Below, piece after piece: positions 1 to 7,392 of a stretch of DNA of 45,900 bases. Every line of letters starts with the position of its first letter. Position 1 is the first letter of the stretch. The translations under genes and the position numbers were made by a program. The notes below the pieces were generated by a model, which saw only the letters and a program-made list of their open reading frames with translations, did not search any database and was not told the origin of the DNA. The stretch is from Bacteroides fluxus YIT 12057 (lineage in GTDB: Bacteria > Bacteroidota > Bacteroidia > Bacteroidales > Bacteroidaceae), in contig NZ_GL882666.1 of assembly GCF_000195635.1 (NCBI RefSeq), positions 1 through 45,900 on the forward strand, given 5' to 3'.

Positions 1-51
1 GAATATAACAGGTGCATAAACGGATAATCAGAAATTTAATTCTTCATAAAT

Positions 52-888
52 ATGCTATCATTACTCACCATCAACTGGAACCCCGATCCCGAACTGTTCA
101 ATTTCTTCGGCATATCCATCCGTTACTATGGCCTGTTATGGATTGTCGGACTTGCCTTTGCCTACCTTATCGTGCAACGCCAGTATCGCGACCGCAGAAT
201 AGACGAAAAGAAATTCGAGCCCCTCTTCTTCTATTGCTTCTTCGGCATACTGATAGGTGCACGACTGGGACACTGCCTATTCTATGACTGGGCTTACTAT
301 CAAGATCATTTCCTTGAGATGGTTCTTCCCGTAAAAATCCTGCCGGACGGCAGTTGGAAAATGACAGGCTACACCGGACTTGCCAGTCATGGCGGCACAC
401 TGGGACTGATTATCGCCCTCTGGATGTATTGCCGCAAAACGAAGATGCACTACATAGACGTGCTCGACATGATAGCCGTAGCCACCCCCATTACAGCCTG
501 CTGCATCCGCCTCGCCAACCTGATGAATTCCGAGATTATCGGCAAACCGGCTGATGTGCCCTGGGCATTTGTATTTGAACGGGTAGATATGCTGCCGCGT
601 CATCCGGCACAGCTTTACGAAGCAATAGCCTACTTCATCTTTTTCCTGGGAATGGTTTACCTCTATAAACGTGGGCAAAAGAAACAGGAACCCCTACCCT
701 ATCACCGCGGTTTCTTCTTCGGACTTTGCTTGACGGAGATATTCACCTTCCGCTTTTTCGTGGAATTCCTCAAAGAAAACCAGGTGAACTTTGAAGACAG
801 CATGTCGTTGAATATGGGACAATGGCTCAGCATTCCATTTATTCTCATCGGAATCTACTTCATGTGCTTCTACGGCAAGAAGAAATAA
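52..888 (+). CDS. lgt: Prolipoprotein diacylglyceryl transferase
   Basis: This 278-residue integral membrane protein transfers a diacylglyceryl group from phosphatidylglycerol to the lipobox cysteine of prolipoproteins, the first step of lipoprotein maturation at the inner membrane. Several hydrophobic segments run the length of the protein. The family motif is visible as LASHGGTLG near residue 120, with its conserved His and Gly residues, and the C-terminal region around [12 protein letters not shown] is also typical. The length is normal for the family. I chose the ATG that gives the [14 protein letters not shown] start because it begins just before the conserved N-terminal region. No -7 box is visible in the 51 bases upstream, so it may be transcribed with a gene outside the window. 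It converges on mutS with only 45 bp between them. The window encodes several lipoproteins that would be substrates. Confidence 0.96.
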   Translation: MLSLLTINWNPDPELFNFFGISIRYYGLLWIVGLAFAYLIVQRQYRDRRIDEKKFEPLFFYCFFGILIGARLGHCLFYDWAYYQDHFLEMVLPVKILPDGSWKMTGYTGLASHGGTLGLIIALWMYCRKTKMHYIDVLDMIAVATPITACCIRLANLMNSEIIGKPADVPWAFVFERVDMLPRHPAQLYEAIAYFIFFLGMVYLYKRGQKKQEPLPYHRGFFFGLCLTEIFTFRFFVEFLKENQVNFEDSMSLNMGQWLSIPFILIGIYFMCFYGKKK

Positions 889-933
889 AGACGAGGCACT
901 GTTACAAAGATATAATCAGCATGCGGTGAAGAA

Positions 934-3552
934 TCACTTCCCCCTTACTATCCTCTTTATGTCACTCAACTTGTTCAGTGCCTCCAGCGGAGTAAGATTA
1001 TTCACATCAAGGTTCAGTATTTCGTCACGTATCTGGCATAATACCGGATCATCGAGTTGGAAGAAACTCAGTTGCATGCCACCGGCTGACGAAGCACCTT
1101 CGGTAATTGTCTTGCCGCTCACCATTCCGGTCTGACGATTCTCCGCCTCCAATTGATGCAGTATTTCGTCGGCACGTTTCACAATACTTTTCGGCATACC
1201 CGCTAACTTTGCCACATGGATACCGAAGGAGTGCTCACTGCCTCCACGCTCGAGTTTACGCAGAAAGATGACCTTATTATCAACCTCTTTTACCGACACA
1301 TTATAGTTCTTGATACGCTTGAAGCTCTTCTCCATTTCGTTCAGTTCATGGTAGTGCGTGGCAAACAACGTACGCGCTTTGGCTTTGGGATGTTCGTGAA
1401 TATGCTCCACAATAGCCCAGGCAATGGAAATGCCGTCGTAAGTGGAAGTTCCGCGCCCCAACTCGTCAAACAGCACAAGACTGCGTGGAGAAAGGTTGTT
1501 CAGAATGTCCGCTGCCTCGTTCATCTCTACCATGAAGGTTGACTCGCCTACCGAAATATTGTCGCTGGCGCCTACACGGGTAAATATCTTATCCACCAAT
1601 CCGATATGCGCACTCTCGGCAGGCACAAAGCTGCCGATTTGGGCAAGCAAGGTAATCAGCGCCGTCTGTCTCAGCAAAGCCGATTTACCTGCCATGTTGG
1701 GACCCGTGATGATAATGACCTGTTGGCTACCACTATCGAGCATGACATCATTGGCTACATATTTCTCTCCGATAGGAAGCTGCTTCTCGATAACCGGGTG
1801 GCGTCCCTGACGGATATCCAATACATCGTCATCGGCAATGACAGGGCGGATATAATTATTCTCGCGTGCCGCCGTGGCAAACGACAGCAGACAGTCCAGA
1901 CGCGCTATCTGGTTGGCATTCATCTGGATGGCAGGAATAAACTCATTCAATGCCTGCACCAATTCCGTGTATAACTGTGTCTCCAGTATCAGTATCTTAT
2001 CTTCGGCACCGAGAATTTTCTCTTCGTACTCCTTCAACTCCTGTGTAATATAACGTTCAGCATTGACCAGTGTCTGTTTACGAATCCATTCCTGGGGTAC
2101 TTTTTCCTTATGTACATTGCGTACTTCGATGTAATAGCCGAAGACATTGTTATAACCGATCTTCAGACTGGGAATACCTGTCAGTTCACTTTCACGCTGC
2201 TGCACTTTCAACAGATAATCCTTGCCGGAATAGGCTATCTGTCGCAGTTCATCCAATTCGGCATTCACACCTGGCTTGATAACCCCTCCTTTATTGACCA
2301 GCAACGGCGGGTCGTTATTAATTTCCCTGTCAATACGGTCACGAATAGATTGGCAAATATTCAGCTGTTCGCCGATATGGTTCAAACTGGCATTATCAGC
2401 CCCCATACAAGCCTCCTTTATCGGTCCGATGGCTTGTAAAGCCACTTTCAGTGCCACTACCTCACGCGGAGAAACACGGCCTACCGCCACTTTGGAGATG
2501 ATACGTTCCAAATCGCCTATCAGATGGAGCTGCTCTTCAATCAGTTCCTTGAAACCGGGTTGCCGGAAGAAGTACTCCACCACATTCAGACGTTCATTGA
2601 TGGGCTGTACGTCTTTCAGCGGAAATACCAGCCAACGCTTCAGCAAACGGGCACCCATCGGACTGATGGTCTTGTCAATAACATTGAGCAGGCTGCTTCC
2701 GCCATCATTCATGCTGCCCATCAATTCCAGGCTGCGCACTGTAAACTTATCCAGACGCACGTATTTATCTTCCTCTATACGCGCCAAGGAAGTGATATGC
2801 CCTATCTGGGTATGCTGCGTCATGATGAGATATTGCAGAACGGCTCCCGAAGCAATGATACCGTTCTTCAAATGTTCCACACCGAAGCCCTTCAAGTTCT
2901 TCACTTCAAAATGTTTCAACAGCTTCTCACGAGCGGTTGTTTCCGTAAATACCCAGTCGTCCAACTCAAACGTGAAGAACTTGTTTCCAAAATTCCCTTC
3001 AAACATCAGACGCTTGCCACGCTCAAAAAGCACTTCTTTGGGAGCAAAGTTATTCAACAGCTTATCCACGTAATCGAACGGGCCTTCTGCCGTAAGGAAT
3101 TCGCCCGTAGATATATCCAGGAATGCCACACCGCAGGCTCCCTTACCGAAATGAACGGCCGCCAGGAAGTTGTTTTCCCGGTAGTTCAATATATTATCAT
3201 TGATAGATACACCCGGCGTCACCAGTTCCGTGATACCGCGCTTCACGAGTTTCTTCGTCAGTTTCGGGTCTTCCAGCTGGTCACAGATGGCTACACGCTT
3301 GCCGGCACGTATCAGTTTAGGCAGATAAGTATCGAGCGCATGATGCGGAAAACCCGCCATCTCGATGGTCTTTCCTTTGCCGTTGGCACGCTTGGTCAAG
3401 GTAATACCGAGGATTTCGGCCGCAACAATAGCGTCGGTGGAATAGGTTTCATAGAAGTCGCCACAACGAAACAGCATAACGGCATCCGGGTGCTTTGCCT
3501 TCAAATCAAGAAACTGTTTCATCATCGGGGTAAGGACAATATCTTCGTTCAC
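934..3552 (-). CDS. mutS: DNA mismatch repair protein MutS
   Basis: MutS binds mismatched bases and recruits repair partners using ATP. Near the N-terminus the [10 protein letters not shown] segment carries the Phe-x-Glu mismatch-reading motif. The core and clamp domains follow. The C-terminal ATPase has Walker A GPNMAGKS, the signature around GESTFMVEM, and Walker [13 protein letters not shown]. The open frame extends to an ATG at 3612, but a TATCTTTG -7 box lies on the minus strand at 3599-3606, so transcription should start near 3592, after that ATG. The first suitable start inside the message is GTG at 3552, giving 872 residues and a leader of about 40 nt; ATG at 3525 or 3522 is the alternative. 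No mutL is present here. It is convergent with lgt. Confidence 0.95.
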   Translation of the reverse strand: MNEDIVLTPMMKQFLDLKAKHPDAVMLFRCGDFYETYSTDAIVAAEILGITLTKRANGKGKTIEMAGFPHHALDTYLPKLIRAGKRVAICDQLEDPKLTKKLVKRGITELVTPGVSINDNILNYRENNFLAAVHFGKGACGVAFLDISTGEFLTAEGPFDYVDKLLNNFAPKEVLFERGKRLMFEGNFGNKFFTFELDDWVFTETTAREKLLKHFEVKNLKGFGVEHLKNGIIASGAVLQYLIMTQHTQIGHITSLARIEEDKYVRLDKFTVRSLELMGSMNDGGSSLLNVIDKTISPMGARLLKRWLVFPLKDVQPINERLNVVEYFFRQPGFKELIEEQLHLIGDLERIISKVAVGRVSPREVVALKVALQAIGPIKEACMGADNASLNHIGEQLNICQSIRDRIDREINNDPPLLVNKGGVIKPGVNAELDELRQIAYSGKDYLLKVQQRESELTGIPSLKIGYNNVFGYYIEVRNVHKEKVPQEWIRKQTLVNAERYITQELKEYEEKILGAEDKILILETQLYTELVQALNEFIPAIQMNANQIARLDCLLSFATAARENNYIRPVIADDDVLDIRQGRHPVIEKQLPIGEKYVANDVMLDSGSQQVIIITGPNMAGKSALLRQTALITLLAQIGSFVPAESAHIGLVDKIFTRVGASDNISVGESTFMVEMNEAADILNNLSPRSLVLFDELGRGTSTYDGISIAWAIVEHIHEHPKAKARTLFATHYHELNEMEKSFKRIKNYNVSVKEVDNKVIFLRKLERGGSEHSFGIHVAKLAGMPKSIVKRADEILHQLEAENRQTGMVSGKTITEGASSAGGMQLSFFQLDDPVLCQIRDEILNLDVNNLTPLEALNKLSDIKRIVRGK

Positions 3553-3598
3553 TGCGGTATCTATTTTGGGATTTAATACATTAAATTGATCGGGAGGA

Positions 3599-3606
3599 CA
3601 AAGATA
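3599..3606 (-). promoter_or_regulatory. -7 box of mutS
   Basis: TATCTTTG reads on the minus strand and matches the Bacteroidetes TAnnTTTG box exactly. No good TTTG is seen at -33. It fixes the transcription start downstream of the ATG at 3612 and so supports the GTG start at 3552. Confidence 0.6.
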
Positions 3607-3835
3607 GTGCAAAATTCCGATTTAGTAAATCAAGAGAAAACGAGTTTTTCTCTCACTAAACAACTTATCTTCGCCTTCATGCAAAGATAATTCTTTTTTA
3701 GAAAACAGCCGTAAAAAGGCTTCAAATACTTAGTAAGCCTTAACAAGGCTGCACATTTCCCTAAAACATGTTATAAAACAGCCTTTTTTATTTGTTTTAT
3801 TTGGAGATGAGCAAAAAGTGCGTACCTTTGCAATG

Positions 3836-3898
3836 TGTTTTTCATAGTATTAGATTTAAGGTTAACAAAGGTTGGAGTACAGCGGTACTCCTTTTTTT
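3836..3898 (+). ncRNA. Candidate small RNA, copy A
   Basis: The promoter is TTTG at 3800-3803, 19 nt, then TACCTTTG at 3823-3830, so a start near 3836 is predicted. The transcript would end in the hairpin GGAGTAC-AGCG-GTACTCC (3874-3891) followed by seven T residues (3892-3898). The predicted RNA is about 63 nt with a single-stranded 5' part containing TTAAGGTTAAC. Start and end are inferred from promoter and terminator, not measured. Its function is unknown; a leader or attenuator is less likely because the terminator is strong and the next gene has its own promoter. Confidence 0.6.
3874..3898 (+). terminator. Intrinsic terminator of small RNA copy A
   Basis: A perfect 7-bp stem GGAGTAC/GTACTCC with loop AGCG is followed by seven T residues. 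Confidence 0.75.
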
Positions 3899-3962
3899 AT
3901 GCCCGTACGCCAAATATACCTCACCAAAGGAAACAACTACAGCTCAGAAAAGCCCCCGCCTG

Positions 3963-3994
3963 CTTGGTACAATAAAGAAAATACCATAAATTTG
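3963..3994 (+). promoter_or_regulatory. Promoter of the broken S41 protease gene
   Basis: CTTG at 3963-3966, 20 nt, then TAAATTTG at 3987-3994 fits the Bacteroidetes -33/-7 consensus. It lies 30 bp before the ATG at 4024 and appears intact although the gene is not. Confidence 0.5.
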
Positions 3995-4023
3995 TGGCAT
4001 ATACACCAACCAATACCACGATA

Positions 4024-4738
4024 ATGAAACGACTGGAAAAAGTCCTCAAAGTCACAGCCATCGTAATAGCAATATTGGCTGTCGCCTACTACGGATTACG
4101 AATCTACGCCAAACATTTCTACAGCCAGGAACTCCAAGCGGAATACTTCTACCTTTCGGAATTACCTCTCAACGCTTCGCAATTCGAAGACGATTTCAAT
4201 GAAATCCACCGGACAGTCATGGAAAACTATTCATTGTATCAGGCTAGCTACCTATCCCCAAGTGAAGGATTTGCCCTACCTCATCATAGATGTCCGCCAG
4301 AACGGAGGAGGCAGCAGCGGTAACGGACGGGACATCTGCAAATACTTCATCCGGAAAGAACAGCCTCATTGCCTCGGCAAAAGCCAAATCATGCAGCCCG
4401 AAGCAGATGCCTATAAAGGCAGAATCTATCTGCTGACCGGCACCAAGACCTTTTCCGCCGCCGAAAGCTTCGTCATGGATATGAAAGAAAGCGACAATGC
4501 CACGCTCATCGGCGAACCCACCGGAGGAGATACCGGCAACGGTCCCCGAAATTTCGCCACCAAGCATCTCACCTATCTCCGCATACCGACACGCGAACCG
4601 GCCCTGTCTCCCAAAGGATTTCCGATGGAAGGGGTAGGCATACCGCCTCATCACCGGGTGTCTCAGACAGTGGCCGACTTCATGAAGGACGAAGATACTG
4701 CATTAAACTATGCCATCAGGCTTATCACAGAGAAGTAA
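4024..4738 (+). pseudogene. S41-family C-terminal processing peptidase, internally deleted and out of frame
   Basis: The N-terminal part (ATG 4024) encodes MKRLEKVLKV, one hydrophobic anchor and the start of the ectodomain up to MENYSLYQ. The reading frame then changes near 4240-4260, and the other frame encodes the end of an S41 serine protease: [19 protein letters not shown], the catalytic-serine region [10 protein letters not shown], and [10 protein letters not shown]. Intact relatives are far longer, so most of the middle domain is missing and the join is out of frame. The two halves would be separate peptides of about 90-100 and up to 180 residues, neither likely to be active. The stop at 4736-4738 shares a 15-bp stretch with the end of the small gene at 5243. 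Confidence 0.85.
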
Positions 4739-4753
4739 CGGCTGCTTTTTACT

Positions 4754-4807
4754 CAAGTTTCGCAAGTTCCCTTTAACTCCTGCTAACTCCCGAACTTGCG
4801 AAACTTG
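4754..4807 (+). terminator. Long hairpin after the S41 pseudogene
   Basis: Perfect 15-bp arms (4754-4768 and 4793-4807, CAAGTTTCGCAAGTT and its complement) surround a 24-nt loop and are followed by a T-rich run. It probably terminates the pseudogene transcript. The loop holds two TAACTCC words 10 bp apart. Confidence 0.65.
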
Positions 4808-4867
4808 ATTTTTTTCCTAAAAACACTTGAGTATTGTTTATCCTTGCTTGTATCACCATAGAGGAAT

Positions 4868-5042
4868 AAATGATATTAGCACCCGGCTCTTCCTGTCTTA
4901 TCCTTGCCATCAACTAATAAAGGATATAGTTTTTCCCTACACGCCTATGTCCCACCAGTACTTTAACCAGAGATTTTCGGATAAAGGAACTGACACGCTC
5001 CACATAAGTATTCCTTTGCTTGATTAATTCAGGTATCTTCAT
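4868..5042 (-). pseudogene. N-terminal fragment of an AAA-type ATPase (DUF4143-like)
   Basis: Reading the minus strand from ATG at 5042 gives MKIPELIKQRNTYVER, then VKVLVGHRRVGKNYILY, an in-frame TAG at 4916-4914, then LMARIRQEEPGANIIY. This matches the beginning of the common Bacteroidetes ATP-binding proteins of the AAA/DUF4143 type, where the P-loop usually reads GHRRVGKS. The P-loop Ser is Asn here, a stop interrupts the helix after it, and nothing recognisable continues beyond about 4868. It is a remnant of about 58 codons. The family assignment is from memory of the motif. The fragment lies in a region with two other damaged genes. Confidence 0.6.
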
Positions 5043-5111
5043 GACGACATTATTCTAAATACGATTGAAGTTTATCCAATTAAACTCACTTTATCCATCA
5101 CTCCTCACCGT

Positions 5112-5167
5112 TAACCTAACATTAACGTAGCGATAACCTAAAAGGGTTTGGGGTCGCCCTATCTTTG
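5112..5167 (+). promoter_or_regulatory. Promoter with 11-bp-spaced direct repeats
   Basis: TATCTTTG at 5160-5167 is a perfect -7 box. Upstream, TAAC(C/G) occurs at 5112, 5123 and 5134, exactly 11 bp apart, with the last copy over the expected -33 position. No TTTG is present at -33. This is what an activator-dependent promoter would look like, for instance with an OmpR-type regulator. The leader to the ATG at 5243 would be about 70 nt. Confidence 0.5.
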
Positions 5168-5242
5168 CCATGTCGAAAGGGAACAAGTAACACCCGCAAG
5201 ACAGGAAAACAATAAATGCATAACTTAAAAAATAGAACAAGT

Positions 5243-5410
5243 ATGAAGACTTTAGCAATCTCAGCAATCATCGCAGTGACATCTTTGGTAAACGCAGCAA
5301 GCGCAATGGCCGGCAACCGTACAAACAAGTTCGCCTACAACACCGAAACCATCGGCAACCGGGTGGAAACGCAGGAAGTATTCAAGGCGGAACTATTGGC
5401 AGAGAAGTAA
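5243..5410 (+). CDS. Short secreted protein, probably a truncated DUF3836 protein
   Basis: The 55-residue product starts MKTLAISAIIAVTSL with a signal peptide ending near ASAMAG. The mature part NKFAYNTETIGNRVETQEVF resembles the start of DUF3836, a Bacteroides family of small exported proteins of unknown role that are usually more than twice as long. I chose ATG 5243 over the frame start at 5216 because the hydrophobic segment follows it directly. The stop comes early, so the gene may be a 3'-truncated copy that still has its promoter. The last 15 bp of coding and following sequence (5400-5414) are identical to 4728-4742 at the end of the S41 pseudogene, in the same frame. Confidence 0.5.
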   Translation: MKTLAISAIIAVTSLVNAASAMAGNRTNKFAYNTETIGNRVETQEVFKAELLAEK

Positions 5411-5450
5411 CGGCACATCACTTTTATTTACAGATAATTGCCCGATTCCC

Positions 5451-5560
5451 TTTGTGTTGCACACATAATACATTCACTCATTAAGTGAACCCCATTCAGT
5501 CAGGGACTGAAAGGCAATGAGTCAGGGACTGAATGCGGTTCAGTCCCTGACTCATTGTCC
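5451..5560. repeat. 22-bp-phased palindromic array (TTCAGT/ACTGAA)
   Basis: Four clear consecutive 22-bp units begin at 5473, 5495, 5517 and 5539. Each has a 6-nt arm, 5 nt, an inverted arm and a 5-nt spacer: TTCACT-N5-AGTGAA, TTCAGT-N5-ACTGAA, ATGAGT-N5-ACTGAA, TTCAGT-N5-ACTCAT. A weaker fifth, TTTGTG-N5-CACATA, starts at 5451. Units three and four also form a perfect 19-bp hairpin (5515-5533 with 5539-5557). The array fills the gap between two convergent genes. It could fold as RNA, but the exact unit length suggests organisation at the DNA level. Confidence 0.8.
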
Positions 5561-5561
5561 T

Positions 5562-5587
5562 CCCCCTTCAGAAGCTATTCTGAGGGG
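5562..5587. terminator. C/G-rich hairpin between convergent genes
   Basis: CCCCCTTCAGAA and TTCTGAGGGGGG pair with one bulge or wobble around a GCTA loop. It follows the 22-bp array and could end transcription from the small gene at 5243 or from the opposite strand. No long T-run is seen. Confidence 0.35.
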
Positions 5588-5682
5588 GGGTATAGAATGA
5601 ATGGATGAAACAAGCAGAAGCGGAATAAAAAATAGAAACAAATGCTCCTAAGAAAGAGGAATGTAAGAAAAACAGCCTCTCC

Positions 5683-6495
5683 TTATTGCAACTTCAAGAA
5701 GGGCAACGTGTTTCCACTTGTGGAAAGCGGCAACTTTCCGTCCCACTTTTCTACGGCTTTCAGCTGAATCAGTTCCGGGGTGATGCTCTGTTGCAGTATC
5801 CGGTTGGCATCCGCCTTACCTTTGGCTGCCGCTACCACCTTCTCGGCTTCGGCTATGGCGGCTTTCTTCTCGTTCTCCACCTTCAAGGCATTCTGCACGG
5901 CGGTGTTCTTGGCATCGATGGCAGCCTGCAAAGTCTCGTTAGGCTTCACGGACGACTGGATGTTAGTGAACGTAAAGCCACGCTTGCTCAGACGCTCTTT
6001 CAGCAGTTCCTCCACTTCCTTCTCGAAGGCAGGGCGGTTGTTGATAAGCGAATCCGTCTCGTAAAGGCCTGCCACGTCCTTATAGGCATTCTTCACTTCC
6101 GTCAGGATGACGCTCTGTTCCAGTTCCTCGGGGGTCTTGCGGTAGCGCAGAAAGACTACCTTGGCATCTTGCCGCTCAATGAAGTATTCTATCGTAGGGT
6201 CGGTCTTGAAAATGGTTCCCTTCTTGTCCTGAATGTCGAAAGGCTCATAATCTACAATCTGCGCAAAAGCGGGGTATTCAAAAAGCTGCTTGGCAAAGCG
6301 GTTATAGACCACCCATCCGGTCTCCACCTTGGCATCGTCCACACCGCGCTCGCTGCCTGCCAGGTTGACGATGATACCCGTCTGTCCCGAGTCAATGCGC
6401 TCCACGGCAAACATGGCCAGAAACAATACAATCACTCCGATGACGGCTACACCCGCCGCTCCTATCTTCACTGTCGATTTGTTGGTAACTCCCAT
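5683..6495 (-). CDS. SPFH/band-7 (prohibitin-like) membrane protein
   Basis: The 270-residue product has one N-terminal transmembrane segment (about residues 12-32) followed by a band-7/SPFH domain and an alanine- and lysine-rich coiled-coil region (about residues 190-240, KVENEKKAAIAEAEKVVAAAKGK). This is the layout of prohibitins and HflK/HflC-like proteins, which form large oligomers on the membrane and affect protein turnover. No protease partner is adjacent. A TATCTTTG -7 box lies on the minus strand at 6534-6541, giving a leader of about 30 nt, and the gene appears monocistronic. A long antisense open frame over it is a shadow. Confidence 0.85.
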   Translation of the reverse strand: MGVTNKSTVKIGAAGVAVIGVIVLFLAMFAVERIDSGQTGIIVNLAGSERGVDDAKVETGWVVYNRFAKQLFEYPAFAQIVDYEPFDIQDKKGTIFKTDPTIEYFIERQDAKVVFLRYRKTPEELEQSVILTEVKNAYKDVAGLYETDSLINNRPAFEKEVEELLKERLSKRGFTFTNIQSSVKPNETLQAAIDAKNTAVQNALKVENEKKAAIAEAEKVVAAAKGKADANRILQQSITPELIQLKAVEKWDGKLPLSTSGNTLPFLKLQ

Positions 6496-6533
6496 AATGA
6501 TATTCTGATGAAATTAATGAATAAATGTTTTTT

Positions 6534-6541
6534 CAAAGATA
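6534..6541 (-). promoter_or_regulatory. -7 box of the SPFH gene
   Basis: TATCTTTG on the minus strand, 39 bp before the ATG at 6495. No -33 match at the usual spacing. Confidence 0.5.
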
Positions 6542-6636
6542 TCCATTATTTTCTATACATAAAAGGTCATACAAATATTTTTTATACCCAAACAGCAAGC
6601 TGTGCAGATTTATCCTTAACAAAGTTACATTATTTA

Positions 6637-6784
6637 CTAAAACATGTTATAAAACAGGCTTTTTTATTTGCTTTATTTGGAGATAAGCAGAAAGTCCGTA
6701 TCTTTGCAGTGTGTTTTTCATAGTATTAGATTTAAGGTTAACAAAGGTTGGAGTACAGCGGTACTCCTTTTTTTATGCCCGTAC
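6637..6784 (+). repeat. 148-bp promoter/small-RNA module, copy B
   Basis: This is the second copy of the module at 3761-3908. The promoter is TTTG-N19-TATCTTTG, closer to consensus than copy A. The region from the predicted start to the end of the module is identical to copy A. It lies between the start of the SPFH gene and the end of the cupin gene, a gap of about 350 bp that contains no protein gene. A 107-codon frame crossing it begins upstream of the predicted transcript and is rejected. Confidence 0.85.
6712..6774 (+). ncRNA. Candidate small RNA, copy B
   Basis: It would start a few nt after TATCTTTG and end in the hairpin GGAGTAC-AGCG-GTACTCC (6750-6767) with seven T residues (6768-6774). 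The sequence is the same as copy A over its whole predicted length. Boundaries are inferred. Confidence 0.6.
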
Positions 6785-6844
6785 CTCTCCTGTACATATC
6801 CGTCTCCCTTTAATCTTCCATACGATATGGGCGAAATAACTTAT

Positions 6845-7201
6845 TTATTTAACCACACCATCTGTCATTGTGAAACCTTCCAACGAACCTGCCTTTACCT
6901 GGATACAAATAACATGGATGGCGCTATCGGCAGCAGCAGACAATTGCCGTTCTCCTGCCGGAGCCACACGAAGCCAGTCACCTGCTTTTAATTCAACAGC
7001 CTCACCGTCAATCACCATTGTGCCACGCCCTGACAGGACAGCATAGATTTCTTCATTCTGCTTGTGCGAATGTACAAAAGGCACTCCCGTACCTGCAGGC
7101 AGATTATTGATGGATATCTCCGCACCGGTCAAGTTCAATGAATCGTGCAGTTCAACACGTGCCTCAGCAGAGGGCACACTTACTTTTTGATAGTTCTTCA
7201 T
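6845..7201 (-). CDS. Small cupin-domain protein
   Basis: The 118-residue protein is a single cupin barrel. The first metal-binding motif reads HSHKQNEEIYAVLSGRGTMVIDG (residues about 44-66) and the second region is around DWLRVAPAGERQL. The His-x-His and Glu pattern suggests a bound metal. Such stand-alone cupins include sugar-binding, dioxygenase and regulatory proteins, and nothing here fixes the substrate. A promoter is visible on the minus strand: CTTG (7262-7265), 20 nt, TAATTTTG (7234-7241). The gene is monocistronic. Confidence 0.85.
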   Translation of the reverse strand: MKNYQKVSVPSAEARVELHDSLNLTGAEISINNLPAGTGVPFVHSHKQNEEIYAVLSGRGTMVIDGEAVELKAGDWLRVAPAGERQLSAAADSAIHVICIQVKAGSLEGFTMTDGVVK

Positions 7202-7233
7202 AATTTATCCTCCTATGTTTTGATTTACAGTCG

Positions 7234-7265
7234 CAAAATTAGTAAACTACTAAATATCACACAAG
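7234..7265 (-). promoter_or_regulatory. Promoter of the cupin gene
   Basis: CTTG-N20-TAATTTTG on the minus strand, with the -7 box 33 bp before the ATG at 7201. Confidence 0.5.
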
Positions 7266-7392
7266 AAGGCACTTATAAATCAGTTAGTTACCTGTATGTT
7301 ACCATTGTTGGTAAACAGAGAGTTGAAAATTAAAGATTAACTGAACTTAACAATATAGGCAATCCGTACCTCATTGGATACTTGCCGACATC

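Larger units (their letters stand above)
3761..3908 (+). repeat. 148-bp promoter/small-RNA module, copy A
   Basis: This segment matches 6637-6784 over 148 bp with 7 substitutions and no gaps. All the differences fall between 3782 and 3833. From about 3834 to 3908 the copies are identical. The module contains a consensus Bacteroidetes promoter, a short transcribed stretch of about 60 nt and a hairpin terminator with a T-run. This is the arrangement of an independent small-RNA gene. I do not recognise the family. An open frame of 65 codons crosses the copy but begins upstream of the transcription start, so I do not call a protein. Confidence 0.85.

Noticed and set aside
2524..3576. 350-codon plus-strand frame antisense to mutS
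   Set aside because: mutS is certain on the other strand; the frame is a codon-composition shadow.
3792..3989. Open frame of 65 codons beginning MFYLEMSKK across small-RNA module A, with a near-identical start in copy B (6668-6991)
   Set aside because: The frame begins upstream of the -7 box and crosses the terminator, so it would not be transcribed as a whole. The similarity of the two peptides follows from the DNA repeat.
4827..5027. 66-codon plus-strand frame after the S41 pseudogene
   Set aside because: The opposite strand encodes a recognisable ATPase fragment, so this frame is a shadow.
5515..5557. Plain Rho-independent terminator
   Set aside because: The 19-bp hairpin is part of a longer 22-bp-unit array and lacks a T-run on either side. 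Termination may be a side effect but does not explain the phasing.
5686..6723. 345-codon plus-strand frame over the SPFH gene
   Set aside because: It is antisense to a well-recognised SPFH protein and has no domain of its own.
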